The position numbers were made by a program, and so were the translations under genes. Below are positions 52,872 to 63,221 of a stretch of 64,000 nucleotides of DNA, one piece after another. This DNA comes from Vibrio maritimus (GTDB lineage Bacteria; Pseudomonadota; Gammaproteobacteria; Enterobacterales; Vibrionaceae): assembly GCA_003263775.1 (NCBI GenBank), contig JYJJ01000051.1:1-64000 (forward strand), read 5' to 3'. The notes under the pieces were generated by a model. It made no database searches and was not told the DNA's origin. It was given only the letters and a program-made list of their open reading frames with translations. The number at the start of each line of letters is the position of its first letter. Position 1 is the first letter of the stretch.

Positions 52872-53820
52872 CAACTATGACTTTAGATCTCTCCGATTTC
52901 CATTGGACAATGCAACTACTGGATACACTGGATGCAGGGCTCGTTGTGATTGATCGTGATTATCGAGTCTGTGCTTGGAATAGCTTTATGCAGAACTACA
53001 GCGGTATTCATGCAGAAGCCATCATGGCAAGAGCTTGTTTCACAGTTGCCCAGATTTGCCGGAAAGCTGGTTACGTGCAAAGTTAGAATCTGCCAGTAAA
53101 TTGAAAACTCGAGGGTTTTCAAATTGGGAAGATAGACCGGTGGTGTTTGAGTTTAAGAACTTTTCACCTGTTTCCCAAGGTTTACTGAAAATGTATCAGA
53201 ACATGGTGATCACTCCGCTAAAATCTCCGACCGGTGATGTGACGCACTTTGCGATTATGCTTCAAGACGTGAGCGACGTAGCGAAGAGTAAAATGCACCT
53301 AAAGCGCTCAAACGAAAAACTGACCGAGATTGGCCGTACTGATGGCCTGACTGGACTGTTTAATCGTGCCTTTTGGGAAGCCAACTTTGTGGATGAATTC
53401 CACATGGTACAGACCACAGGGCAGGTCTCTTCACTGGTGATGTTCGACATTGACCGTTTTAAGAGAGTAAATGACACCTATGGTCATGCGTTAGGTGATA
53501 AGGTGATTAGAGAAACCGCCAAGCAACTAATGAAAGCGGCTCGCGGCACCGATGTGTGTGGCCGTTACGGCGGTGAAGAGTTTGCGGTATTGTTATCAGG
53601 CACCACAGCCGATCAAGCTATGTACTTTGCTGAGCGCCTGAGGAAAAAAATCGAGCAAACGCCTGTAGTGCTCGATGGCAATGAGCTTAACTATACCATT
53701 AGCCTTGGTATTACTGAGTGTCGTACCGATGACGCCAATCATCTTCAATGGCTAATGCGAGCGGACAAAGCCCTTTATCAATCTAAAGAGCGTGGCAGAA
53801 ATAAAACCTCAGTGATTTAG
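52868..53820 (+). CDS. PAS-GGDEF diguanylate cyclase (one frameshift)
   Basis: A 317-residue protein after repair. An N-terminal PAS-like domain (MQLLDTLDAGLVVIDRDYRVCAWNSFM) spans about residues 12-140, then a short coiled linker (KMHLKRSNEKLTEIGRTDGLTGLFNR) leads to the GGDEF domain. The active site is GRYGGEEFAVLL, and an inhibitory I-site RGTD sits five residues before it, so it should make cyclic di-GMP and be feedback-inhibited. The frame breaks near 53027; one G restores AIMGKSLFHSCPDLPESW. It overlaps the REC-CheC gene by 4 bases, suggesting one signalling unit. Confidence 0.87.
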
Positions 53821-53869
53821 AGTGGTTGCTGCGGCCTATTGTTTAGAGCGTTGGTGTACGAGCAAGCCG

Positions 53870-55081
53870 CTAGGAAGGGCTGCTCGTTGTGACAACCGCT
53901 TGGTGCTTGCGCCTAAGTCCAATAATGATCAGTGCCAATACAGTAATGACCACACCGCTGACCAACAAGAAGTTCATCACGCCCAAGATGTTTTGCGCAT
54001 CAATCAGTACTCCCACACAATAAGTGCCTACCGAAAATCCTAGCGATACTGCAGCAGCCATGTAACCTTGTGACGTAGCGGGTGAATAAGGGCTAATTTG
54101 ATCCGCGAGTGCTGCGATGGAAATGTCATTCCAAGCGCCATTTATGATAGAGAGTAAGATAAGAGAAAGAGGCAGTATCGCCACGACTTGATTGCCATAC
54201 ATTCCCCACATGACGACTGCAACAAATAGGTTAATTGTAATGGTGACGAGCCAAAGCGCTTGAGAGCCGTGCTTTTCCATCCATTTCCCCGCAGGTGCCA
54301 GAGAAACCAGAGTGATCATGGCTGCGATCGCCATCCCAAATGCACTGCTTGCTACGCTAACTCCAAACGCTTGCTCAATGATGACGGGGCCAAGCTCAAC
54401 CATGTTAGAGCCGATAAACATCGACAGTGCTACGCACACAACAAAGCCAAACCAAATCGCAGCAGAAGGCTTCCGACTTTGCGATACCGTTACTTCGTCA
54501 TTAGCTGGCTCAAAATTGATGGCGGCTGGTGGGGCAATCGCAATGAGTATGAGCAAAGCAAAATCAAACACAATGAGTGAGACTATTTGTGCGGTTTGCG
54601 ACAAACCAAAGTAGTTGAGTGTTCCGACGGATACCCCAGCAATAGCAACGCCCAACATTTGTATCTGAAATAAGCGCTTCAGCGCCCGCGTCTGCATAGC
54701 TGGCTGATTATTAAGTTTGAGTGCAAATGTCGGGTTTAGAATAAGGATGAGGTTGCTGCCTAACCCCACTAAGATAGCGATAAGCCAGTAGTGCCATACT
54801 GTTTGACTTGCCCAGAGTAATATCAGTAACGCCAGACAGTGGCAGGCAAGGGCGAAGAAGTGCAATTGCCTGTGCCATGAAAAGCGATCAGCCAGCGCGC
54901 CTAGTAACGGTGCAACTAGACCGATAAGACCAAGAATGAGCATGACTTGGCCCACTAAAATCGCGCTTCCGGTACGAGACAAAATAATCGGCGCAATGAT
55001 GATCGCGACACCAATCCATTGGACGATGCCCATAGAGGCTTGAGAGAACTGCCAAAGGCTGCTTTTTTTCATAATAATCAT
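53870..55081 (-). CDS. MFS transporter
   Basis: A 403-residue major facilitator protein with about 12 hydrophobic segments; the cytoplasmic loop 2-3 motif GALADRFSWHRQ is a variant of the MFS A-motif and is echoed in the second half by KWMEKHGSQALWLV. There is no signature that names the substrate. It is alone after a terminator and downstream of the desaturase, convergent with the cyclase gene. Drug efflux is possible but unsupported. Confidence 0.82.
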   Translation of the reverse strand: MIIMKKSSLWQFSQASMGIVQWIGVAIIIAPIILSRTGSAILVGQVMLILGLIGLVAPLLGALADRFSWHRQLHFFALACHCLALLILLWASQTVWHYWLIAILVGLGSNLILILNPTFALKLNNQPAMQTRALKRLFQIQMLGVAIAGVSVGTLNYFGLSQTAQIVSLIVFDFALLILIAIAPPAAINFEPANDEVTVSQSRKPSAAIWFGFVVCVALSMFIGSNMVELGPVIIEQAFGVSVASSAFGMAIAAMITLVSLAPAGKWMEKHGSQALWLVTITINLFVAVVMWGMYGNQVVAILPLSLILLSIINGAWNDISIAALADQISPYSPATSQGYMAAAVSLGFSVGTYCVGVLIDAQNILGVMNFLLVSGVVITVLALIIIGLRRKHQAVVTTSSPS

Positions 55082-55107
55082 GGCTAAAAAGTTGAACCAT
55101 GATTATA

Positions 55108-55135
55108 TAAAAAAACGAGCACGGGGACGTGCTCG
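55108..55135 (-). terminator. desaturase terminator
   Basis: CGAGCACG/CGTGCTCG stem with a 4-base loop; the minus strand continues into TTTTTTT. It separates the desaturase from the MFS gene. Confidence 0.9.
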
Positions 55136-55177
55136 CTCACTGTCAATAAAATTGAAGCCTAATTGAAAGAGCGGTTA

Positions 55178-56317
55178 TTAGCTCAGTACAAGGCGTGGGT
55201 TAGAGACAATTTGCTGCCAACGCTTCTTATGCTCTTTAAGGTTCAAGTCGAGCTGTTCGAGTCTTACTCGAAGAAGTGCTTGCTCATATTTCTCTTTAAC
55301 GCTGGACTTCGCTGAATTGATAACCTGGCTTCGCAATTGATCGTATTCCGTCAACTTACTTAGCAGTAACTGAAACTCTTGCTCTAAGGCTGCTTGAAGC
55401 TGGTCTGCATTGGGCAACGTAAAGATTTTGTCTTTAGCGTTTGCCATGGTCTGCATCAATCTTGCTTTCTCAATTCGGTATGCTGACACGGTTTTCAGAT
55501 TTGAAGTTAGGCCTAAGCTCGCGCACGAGCGAATCAACCATTTAGTAGGATCAAATTGCCACCAGCGAATACCATTGCGGTAGTCGTGCTCGAAGATGTG
55601 ATGGAAATTGTGGTAACCCTCCCCGAAGGTAAAGAAGGCCAAAATGCCATTGTCTCTCGCCGTGTTTTTACTGGTGTAAGGTTGAGAGCCCCAGATATGC
55701 GCCAGAGAGTTAATGAAAAATGTGGTGTGGTGACTGAGTACCAAACGTAAGGCGCCAACAATCAGCAAAAAGCCCAAAACATCACCGTACCAAAGTCCAA
55801 GTGCGAGAGGGATACCAAAGTTCGTCGCCAGAGCCAGCAATACATAATGCTTGTGCTGCCACATAACAATCGAGTCTTTTTGTAGGTCGCGGCAGTTTCG
55901 GTAGTCTTCGTAGCGCTCGGCTTGATATTCTCGAAGCATCCAACCTATGTGTGAGTACCAGAAACCACGCTTGGCAGAATAGGGATCTTTGTCGTTGTTA
56001 TCGACATGCTTATGATGGACGCGATGGTCTGAAGACCAATGTAATGCACTGTTTTGTAATGCAAATGCACCGCCAATCGCAAAGAGAAACCTTAGAGAGC
56101 GATGAGCTTGATAGGTCTTGTGAGACCAAAGACGATGATAGCCTGCCGTAATTGACATGCCGCAAAATACGAAAGCAATGACGAGCCAAACCCAGTGAGC
56201 TGCGCTGTAGCCTTCAACCATGCCGTACCAAATGACACCCACTGTCGCCAGAATAAACGTACCTAGAAATATCGTTACATTTAGCCAAATAACCGGGGGC
56301 TTTTTCACCGTATCCAT
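55178..56317 (-). CDS. acyl-CoA/fatty acid delta-9-type desaturase
   Basis: A 379-residue membrane di-iron desaturase. The three histidine boxes are HRLWSH, HRVHHKHVDN (as HxxHH) and GEGYHNFHH; four transmembrane segments are visible. The last 110 or so residues are a predicted helical, coiled-coil-like extension (from about LMQTMANAKDKIF to KKRWQQIV) beyond the catalytic core. It inserts double bonds in saturated acyl chains, changing membrane fluidity. A FabR/DesT-like palindrome lies in the upstream region, so control by unsaturated fatty acid level is plausible. Confidence 0.92.
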   Translation of the reverse strand: MDTVKKPPVIWLNVTIFLGTFILATVGVIWYGMVEGYSAAHWVWLVIAFVFCGMSITAGYHRLWSHKTYQAHRSLRFLFAIGGAFALQNSALHWSSDHRVHHKHVDNNDKDPYSAKRGFWYSHIGWMLREYQAERYEDYRNCRDLQKDSIVMWQHKHYVLLALATNFGIPLALGLWYGDVLGFLLIVGALRLVLSHHTTFFINSLAHIWGSQPYTSKNTARDNGILAFFTFGEGYHNFHHIFEHDYRNGIRWWQFDPTKWLIRSCASLGLTSNLKTVSAYRIEKARLMQTMANAKDKIFTLPNADQLQAALEQEFQLLLSKLTEYDQLRSQVINSAKSSVKEKYEQALLRVRLEQLDLNLKEHKKRWQQIVSNPRLVLS

Positions 56318-56359
56318 CTACTGTCTCCATTTAAGCTTACAACTGTTCGCTAGAATATC

Positions 56360-56377
56360 AGCGTACACGTGTAAGTC
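56360..56377. promoter_or_regulatory. FabR/DesT-like operator
   Basis: AGCGTACACGTGTAAGTC resembles the palindromic AGCGTACA-N-GTGTNCGCT-type sites bound by FabR and DesT, with the left half perfect and the right half degenerate. It lies about 45 bases upstream of the desaturase start. Confidence 0.6.
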
Positions 56378-56534
56378 AAAGAGTAAGTTGTTAATTTGTT
56401 TGTCGATATTTGCATCAATTGAGAAAAAGCATGCAACTTTTCAGTGCATTCTTAGTGAGTGAGTCTTTGTAACTTACTGACTTTATTGAGTTCACATGAA
56501 TGGCACGTATATTGCTCACTATATTGTCGTTAGT

Positions 56535-56544
56535 TTGTATACAA
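56535..56544. promoter_or_regulatory. palindrome upstream of the purine permease
   Basis: TTGTATACAA, a perfect 10-base palindrome, 25 bases before the permease start; possible GntR- or MarR-type operator. The regulator is not in the window. Confidence 0.3.
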
Positions 56545-56568
56545 TTAAAAATACAGAAAGGAAGTCAT

Positions 56569-57941
56569 ATGGAACACGACAAAGGCGATCTCATTTATGG
56601 ATTGGACGACAAACCGTCAGTCAAAGCAGCAAGCTATGCGGCGCTGCAGCATGTGCTGGCGAGTTTTGTAGGGATCATCACACCGACACTTATCATCGGC
56701 GGCGTGCTTGGTTTGGGCGAGCATGTGCCTTACTTGATTAGTATGGCGTTGATGGTTTCGGGCGTCGGTACGTTTATTCAAGCTAGGCGTATAGGGCCTG
56801 TGGGCGCGGGCATGATTTGCGTACAAGGAACGAGCTTCGCGTTTTTAGGATCAATATTAGGTGCGGGTTTCTTAGTCAAAGCCAATGGCGGTGGTCCTGA
56901 TGAAATGTTGGCGACGATTTTCGGCGTCTGCTTTTTTGGCGCCTTTGTCGAGATAGTGTTGTCTCGATTTATCGACAAACTAAAAATAGTGATTACACCT
57001 GTTGTGACCGGGATTGTGATTACTACGATTGGCATCTACCTGATTAAAGTTGGGGTGACCGACATTGCAGGTGGTGTCGGTGCCGAGGATTTTGGCTCTG
57101 CAACCAATCTTCTACTAGGCAGCTTGGTACTTGGCACGATCGTGGCGCTTAATATGAGCCGCAATATTATGGTAAGGCTATCTTCAATTTTGGTTGGACT
57201 TCTCGTCGGCTGGTTAGTGGCTTTGATGATAGGTAAAGCATCGATGGTCGATTTCGCTTCTCAGCCACTTTTGAGCATTCCGGTTCCGTTTAAATATGGC
57301 TTTGCTTTCGATTGGCATGCTTTTGTACCTATCGCGTTTATCTATCTGATCACGGCTATCGATCTACCGGTGATTTGACGGCTAACTGCATGTTCTCAAG
57401 ACAGCCTATCAGTGGAAATGGTTATCTGCAGCGAATTAAAGGTGGCGTTTTGGCAGATGGTATCAACTCGTTGATTGCTGCAACATTTAACACCTTTCCA
57501 AACACGACATTCAGCCAGAATAATGGTGTGATCCACTTAACCGGAATTGCTAGTCGATACATAGGTTACTTTATTGCTGGGATCTTATTTGTGCTCGGCA
57601 TGTTCCCTGTGTTGGGCGCGGTATTAATGACGATTCCAAAACCCGTTCTTGGCGGCGCAACCTTAGTGATGTTTGGCACAGTCGCGGCAGCGGGCATCAA
57701 AATCATCGCTAACGAAGAACTTGATCGACGAAAGATCATGACGATTGCTATTTCATTTGGTTTAGGGCTGGGCGTTATGCTAGTTCCAGACTTGCTAAAA
57801 CAAGCCCCTAAGTTGGTGCAAACCGTGTTGGGATCGCCTGTCACTATGTCCGGTATTGCGGCGTTGACAATGGCTGGCTTGCTATCGCTATTTCCAGAGT
57901 CGGAAAAGTCGCCAAAACAAGTTAAAGCGTCTGAGGCATAA
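56569..57941 (+). CDS. NCS2 family xanthine/purine permease (one frameshift)
   Basis: A 457-residue nucleobase:cation symporter of the NCS2 family after repair. Typical segments are AALQHVLASFVGIITPTLIIGG, the TAIESTGDLTANCMFSRQ motif with the conserved Glu, and FSQNNGVIHLTGIASRYIGY. Q-N-N-G in the last motif points to xanthine/uric acid carriers (XanP/XanQ) rather than uracil permeases (E-N-I-G). The frame breaks near 57362; one A gives AIESTGDLTAN. The start at 56569 has AGAAAGGAAG; the earlier frame at 56500 does not. Followed by a terminator. Confidence 0.87.
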
Positions 57942-57946
57942 TTTTA

Positions 57947-57974
57947 AAAGAGACATCCTGCGGGATGTCTCTTT
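57947..57974 (+). terminator. bidirectional terminator
   Basis: AAAGAGACATCC-TGCG-GGATGTCTCTTT between the convergent permease and HAD genes. Confidence 0.92.
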
Positions 57975-57983
57975 CGTTTTCAC

Positions 57984-58787
57984 TTAGCGAGAGTTGATGA
58001 GCATTTCGGCCAACTCGGCAAACCCATAGCCCCCGTTACCTGCCGTAACAAAGCTTGGTGGTGAGCTGAGTTTTCCTAGCAAAGGGGTAATGTTGTTGAC
58101 CCCAAATGTAACAGGAAGCCACTCAAACATGCTCTCATCGTTGAGTGAGTCTCCAACGTAAGCCACATTGGACAGACTCAAACTTCCAAAATCGGAGTGT
58201 TGTTTTAGATAGTGTTCACTTGAGATGCGCTTACTGTGTTCTCCAACCCAAACATTAATGTGAATGGAGCTTTGAGTGGCTTTCACCTTTTGTCCATTCA
58301 ATGTCATTTGGTGAATGTCACTGAGTAGCTTTGCTGCTATGTCGGCTTCAACTGGTACGCGATCTTGCCCAAGATTGATGGCGACATCGCAGAAGCGAAA
58401 ATCCTGATCACTGGCAAAGTCGATACCGGGATAGTCGCGTAGTAACTGAGCCAGCTGTTTAATGAGAGCTTGCTGTTGCACTCGCATCGCTGGTAACGGG
58501 CTGAGTGAATGAGTGTGGAAACCAGACTCATTCTTTTGCATCCAAAAAGCGCCATTTTCGCCGATAACACCATGAAGCGGCCACAGTTTCGCAATTTGGT
58601 CACACCAACCAGCACAGGCACCAGTAACGGCGACAACCTTGATGCCTGCTTTTTGTAGTTTCGATAAAGCGTCGAGTGTTTCTGGCGGAAGTTGTCCTTG
58701 CCACGTCAAAGTATCATCGACATCGGTTAGTAACCATTGGATCTCTTTTGCCTGAGCGTGAGACAGCGCTGCTAAAGACTTAGGCAT
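57984..58787 (-). CDS. HAD-superfamily phosphatase (Cof/MPGP-like)
   Basis: A 267-residue HAD-IIB type hydrolase. Motif I is [11 protein letters not shown] with the nucleophile Asp pair, motif II VVAVTGA, and motif [16 protein letters not shown]. The C2 cap resembles mannosyl-3-phosphoglycerate or sucrose-phosphate phosphatases. It overlaps the end of ugpC by 8 bases and so belongs to the ugp operon. A role in handling a phosphorylated product of glycerophosphodiester uptake is inferred from position only; substrate unknown. Confidence 0.87.
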   Translation of the reverse strand: MPKSLAALSHAQAKEIQWLLTDVDDTLTWQGQLPPETLDALSKLQKAGIKVVAVTGACAGWCDQIAKLWPLHGVIGENGAFWMQKNESGFHTHSLSPLPAMRVQQQALIKQLAQLLRDYPGIDFASDQDFRFCDVAINLGQDRVPVEADIAAKLLSDIHQMTLNGQKVKATQSSIHINVWVGEHSKRISSEHYLKQHSDFGSLSLSNVAYVGDSLNDESMFEWLPVTFGVNNITPLLGKLSSPPSFVTAGNGGYGFAELAEMLINSR

Positions 58788-59883
58788 TCATAACCTCTTG
58801 TTGCTGCGTTTTGCTATCAAAGTGAATGCGTTTTGATGTATCACTATCAAAAAGATGGATGTGTTCTACGTCGATATCAAGACCAAGCTTGTCGCCAATA
58901 GCGATTTTTGAGTGCCCCTCAACACGTACGACAAGTTTTTGCGATTGTGCGCCAAGCGTTTTGCAGTAGAGCAGTAAGTCGGCACCAAGCGCTTCGATAA
59001 GTTCAACCTCAACATAGAACCAAGGGTTGTCTTCATTCAGGATTAGATGTTCAGGCCTTAGACCCAATTTAACCTCGCCAAGCCCGAGCGAAGAGGTGTT
59101 GATATTCAGCCTTGCATCATCAAGTTCAATACCCTCAATGGATACATTGGCATCAAGGATGTTCATGGATGGTGAGCCAATGAAGGTCGCCACGAATAGT
59201 GATGCTGGGTTGTCATAGATTTCAAGCGGTGTACCCACCTGTTCAACATTACCTTTGTTCAAAACGACCAGCTTATCAGCAAGCGTCATGGCTTCTACCT
59301 GGTCATGTGTTACATAGACCGAGGTAGTACCCAAACGGCGTTGAAGGCGTTTTATTTCTAAACGCATCTGCACGCGAAGCTTTGCATCGAGGTTTGAAAG
59401 CGGTTCATCGAACAAGAACACTTTTGGTTCGCGAACAATCGCGCGCCCCATTGCAACACGCTGCCTCTGACCACCAGAAAGTTGCTTAGGTTTACGATCC
59501 AGTAAACCATTGAGCTCTAACATGTCGGCCGCTTCACTGACTAAGCGTTTGATCTCTGCTTTTGGTGTTTTACGGTTTTTCAGTCCGTAGGCCATGTTGT
59601 CGTATACCGTCATGTGGGGATACAACGCGTAGTTTTGAAATACCATCGCGATGTCACGTTCGCCAGGCTCTAGGTCGTTGACGACCTTATCATCGATCTG
59701 CAGCGTACCTGCGCTGATTTCCTCTAGACCGGCGAGCATACGCAGCAGTGTAGACTTGCCACAGCCACTTGGGCCAACCAAAACGACCATTTCGCCGTCT
59801 TCAATGCTCAAATTGATGTTTGGGACCGCTTGGTAGCCATTTGGGTAACATTTAGCGATGTTTGAAAGAGTGAGTGTAGACAT
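58780..59883 (-). CDS. ugpC: glycerol-3-phosphate ABC transporter ATPase UgpC
   Basis: A 367-residue ABC ATPase of the MalK/UgpC group. Walker [10 protein letters not shown], signature [19 protein letters not shown], Walker [13 protein letters not shown], switch [12 protein letters not shown], and a C-terminal TOBE/MalK-type regulatory domain (GLRPEHLIL). It energises import of sn-glycerol-3-phosphate and its diesters. Its ATG directly follows the ugpE stop. Confidence 0.93.
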   Translation of the reverse strand: MSTLTLSNIAKCYPNGYQAVPNINLSIEDGEMVVLVGPSGCGKSTLLRMLAGLEEISAGTLQIDDKVVNDLEPGERDIAMVFQNYALYPHMTVYDNMAYGLKNRKTPKAEIKRLVSEAADMLELNGLLDRKPKQLSGGQRQRVAMGRAIVREPKVFLFDEPLSNLDAKLRVQMRLEIKRLQRRLGTTSVYVTHDQVEAMTLADKLVVLNKGNVEQVGTPLEIYDNPASLFVATFIGSPSMNILDANVSIEGIELDDARLNINTSSLGLGEVKLGLRPEHLILNEDNPWFYVEVELIEALGADLLLYCKTLGAQSQKLVVRVEGHSKIAIGDKLGLDIDVEHIHLFDSDTSKRIHFDSKTQQQEVMNA

Positions 59884-60731
59884 TTATTTCTCCGAATCTA
59901 CCAAGCCTTTGACAAATGCTTTTTGCATTGCAATTACAACGATGACGGGTGCAACATAGCGATAATGGTAGTTGCCATAATTTTGTTCCATTCGATGACA
60001 CCATCAACCACACCAAGCATTTGTTTGATGCCCATAACGATGGTGTAGTACTGAGCATCAGTAGTGATGAGCAGCGGCCATAAATACTGGTTCCAACCAT
60101 AGATAAAGGTGATCACGAAAAGTGCCGCGATATTAGTGCGAGATAAAGGCAGTAAAATATCGAAAAAGAACTTAATCGGCCCCGCACCATCTATTCTTGC
60201 TGCTTCAACTAACTCATTTGGAATGGTCATGAAGAACTGTCGGAATAGGAACGTGGCCGTTGCGCTGGCAATCAATGGAATCGTGAGCCCATAGAAAGAG
60301 TTGAGCATGTTGAGGTTAGTAATCACCTCGAAAGTTGGCATGATCCGTACTTCCACTGGCAGCATGAGGGTGAAAAAGATCATCCAAAACGCCACCATGC
60401 GACCGCGAAAGCGAAAGAAAACTACCGCGTACGCTGACATGATCGAAATAACCAGCTTACCGAACGTAATACACAGTGCCATGATCAGCGAGTTGGTAAG
60501 CATGTGGGTGATCGGCAGGGCGCTATTGTTAAATGAACTTTGGTTACTGAGTAACTCACCAAAGACACTAAACCCTAGGTCACCAAACCAAAGAGGTGTA
60601 CCTGTGGCAAACGCGGTATTTTCGTGTGTCGTCGCGACCAGTGCTATCCACACTGGTAATGCAATAGAGATGATGCCCAGCGCTAAAATGACGTGGCAAA
60701 AAATCGTAAATAGGGGTCTTCTTTCTACCAT
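59884..60731 (-). CDS. ugpE: ABC permease UgpE (one frameshift)
   Basis: A 282-residue MalG-type permease after repair, the E. coli length. Helices start at FCHVILALGIISIALPVWIALV; the EAA loop is NELVEAARIDGAGPIKFFFDILLPL. The frame breaks near 59952; restoring one G gives IIAMLAPVIVVIAMQKAFVKGLV and a stop directly against ugpC. Confidence 0.9.
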
Positions 60732-61612
60732 TAGTACGCCACCTTTTTCTCGACATATTTAAATTGAATCACCGTGAGTAGGGCGACAAGAATCATTAGG
60801 ATGACCGATTGCGCGGCCGATGAGCCAAGATCTAGCCCGATAAATCCATCGTTGTAGACTTTGTAAACTAAGGTCGATGTGCTGTTACTTGGACCGCCTT
60901 GAGTCATGGCGTGAATAATGGCGAACGTATCAAAAAAGGCGTACACAAAGTTGACGACCAACAAGAAGAAACTGGTTGGTGATATCAGTGGGAAACTGAT
61001 GGTCAGAAATCGCTTTACGGGGCCACTACCATCAATTGCTGCCGCTTCATGTAATGATTTTGGCACCGATTGCAGCGCCGCTAGAAAAAACAAGAAGTTG
61101 TAACTGATCTGTTTCCATGTCGAGGTGATGATGACCATCCACATCGCATGAGTGCCGTTAAGAGTAGGATTCCATTGAACGCCAAACCATTTGAGTACAT
61201 CTGTGATAACCCCAATCGTCGGGTCAAAAAGAAATAGCCAAAGCGAACCTGCCACAACAGGGGCGACGGCATATGGCCAAATCAAAAAAGTACGATACAT
61301 GGTTGCACCGCGCACAATATGCTCAGCAAATGCTGAGAGAATCAGTGCGCTCACCAAAGCCAAAACAGCGACACAAACACTGAACTGAATGGTGGTGAAA
61401 AACGAATCAAGGTAGTAACTGTCGCCTAGCAGTTTGCTAAAGTTCTCTAGTCCAACAAACTCTCGGCTTATACCGAAGGCGTCTTCCAATTGAGAAGATT
61501 GAAATACCGCTTGGCCTGCTGGCCAGATAAAAAACACTAGGGTGATCACCAGCTGAGGCGCTATCAGCGCGTAGGGCAACCATTTATTTTTAAAGATTAC
61601 TTGTGAAGACAT
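60731..61612 (-). CDS. ugpA: ABC permease UgpA
   Basis: A 293-residue MalF-type permease: [26 protein letters not shown] at the start, then [20 protein letters not shown], and the EAA loop [26 protein letters not shown]. Start [11 protein letters not shown] at 61612. Its stop overlaps the ugpE start. Confidence 0.93.
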   Translation of the reverse strand: MSSQVIFKNKWLPYALIAPQLVITLVFFIWPAGQAVFQSSQLEDAFGISREFVGLENFSKLLGDSYYLDSFFTTIQFSVCVAVLALVSALILSAFAEHIVRGATMYRTFLIWPYAVAPVVAGSLWLFLFDPTIGVITDVLKWFGVQWNPTLNGTHAMWMVIITSTWKQISYNFLFFLAALQSVPKSLHEAAAIDGSGPVKRFLTISFPLISPTSFFLLVVNFVYAFFDTFAIIHAMTQGGPSNSTSTLVYKVYNDGFIGLDLGSSAAQSVILMILVALLTVIQFKYVEKKVAY

Positions 61613-61669
61613 AAACAATACCGACATGCCGCCACTTAAATGAAGTGGCGGCGTAAAAAAGACAACGGG

Positions 61670-62976
61670 TTATTTCTGTGTGCGCTCGAAGCGACGAAGT
61701 TGCTCGTCACCACGGCGAACCGCGTTGTTAAGTGCCGATTTTGCAGTGGCTTTGCCTGCCCAAACCGCTTCTAGCTCTTCGTTGATGATGTCACGAGTTT
61801 GCAGGAAGTTACCAAAGCGAATACCTTTCGAGTTGGCTGTTGGTTCAGTCGAGGTCATTTGCACGACAGCCGTGTCCGTGCCAGGGTTCGCCGTGTAGAA
61901 ACCTTGTTGTTTCGTCAGTTCATAAGCTTGTTGGGTGATAGGTAGGTAGCCGGTAAACTGGTGCCAATCTGCTTGAACTTCTGCGCTTGATAGGTAACTA
62001 AAGAACTTCGCTACGCCTTTGTACTCTTCAGATGAGTGGCCACGAAGTACCCACAGTGATGCACCCCCAATGATGGTGTTCTGTGGTTTCGCAATCAGTT
62101 CATCATCATATGGAAGCTCGGCAACACCTACCTCAATACCTTTCATGTTTTCTTGAATACCTGCTAGGCCTGCGGATGAGCCCATGGTCATCGCACACTC
62201 TTGGGTGTAGAAAAGTGGCATACCGTCAGATTGGCGACCGCCGTATTTGTAGATGCCTTCTTTTGACCACTCACCAAGCTTTTCAATGTGTTTTACATAA
62301 GGCGCTGCGTTGAACTTAAATTCAGTATCAAAACCGCCAAAGCCGTTATTCTGCGTCGCGACTGGAATGTTGTTTCGAGCGCCAAAGTTTTCGATTTGAG
62401 TCCAAGACTGCCATGTAGTAGTGAAACCACATTGTGCGCCAGACTCGAGCAGTTTGCGTGACACTTGCTCCATCTCTTTCCAAGTTTTAGGCGCTGAGGT
62501 GATCCCTGCTTTTGCGAACATATCTTTGTTGTAGTACATCACAGGCGTAGAGCTATTAAACGGCATTGACAGCATCTGACCGTCATTGGTGGTGTAGTAG
62601 CCTGTCACAGCTGAAAGATAGTTGTCTGGGTTAAACGGTTCTTTGGTATCTTCCATTAGTTCGTACACTGGTAGATAGCTTGTTTCGCGCCCATCATGGT
62701 CGCTGTACCCACTTCAAACACCTGAACAATGGCAGGCTGCTCTTTCGCTCGGAAAGCAGCGATAGCGCTGGTCATGGTTTCTGCGTAGCTACCTTTGTAA
62801 ACCGGTTTGATCTCGTATTCTTCTTGGCTTGCATTGAAATCCGCAGCGATATCATTAACTTTTTGACCCAAAGCGCCGCCCATGGCGTGCCACCACTCAA
62901 CCTCAGTTTTTGCTTGAGCACCAGTGCTCATGAGCGCCACTGCCACCGCCATTCCTGTGAGGTGTTTAATAGACAT
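61670..62976 (-). CDS. ugpB: glycerol-3-phosphate-binding protein UgpB (one frameshift)
   Basis: A 435-residue periplasmic binding protein after repair. Signal peptide MSIKHLTGMAVAVALMSTG (cleavage after AQA), then EVEWWHAMGGALGQKVNDIA, TSAIAAFRAKEQPAIVQVFEVG, MPFNSSTPVMYYNKDMFAKAG, TTTWQSWTQIENFGA and GGASLWVL, all typical of UgpB. The frame breaks near 62674; one base restores AKQAILPVYELMEDTKEPF. It is the first gene of ugpBAEC-HAD, and the leader carries Pho-box repeats. Confidence 0.92.
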
Positions 62977-63059
62977 AGTGTTTCCCTTAAATGTGAAAAT
63001 GTTGGTTTTTGGTTCATAAAGCAGAAGTTCACTTGTTGTAGAGCCACTGCTTTAAAATG

Positions 63060-63102
63060 TTCAAGTGAAAGTTAAACTGAGCAAATGACGATTAGGTGAC
63101 AG
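63060..63102 (-). promoter_or_regulatory. Pho-box array upstream of ugpB
   Basis: On the minus strand CTGTCAC, TCGTCAT, TCAGTTT and TTCACTT repeat at an 11-base period, the spacing of PhoB tandem sites (CTGTCAT-N4). The first pair (63085-63102) is the best match to the 18-base Pho box. Confidence 0.7.
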
Positions 63103-63162
63103 TTAAATGAACTTATTTGAAACATTTTATGGCCATGGAAACGCAATAAAACGGCAATAATA

Positions 63163-63191
63163 GTGTCACAGAGAGTTGTAATCCTTTCATT
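63163..63191 (+). promoter_or_regulatory. possible Pho-box array upstream of ugpQ
   Basis: GTGTCAC, AGTTGTA and TTTCATT are spaced at 11 bases on the plus strand, weaker than the ugpB set. It sits 30-60 bases before the ugpQ start. Confidence 0.45.
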
Positions 63192-63221
63192 TGAATGCAA
63201 ATGAAAATGGTAAAGGAATCA

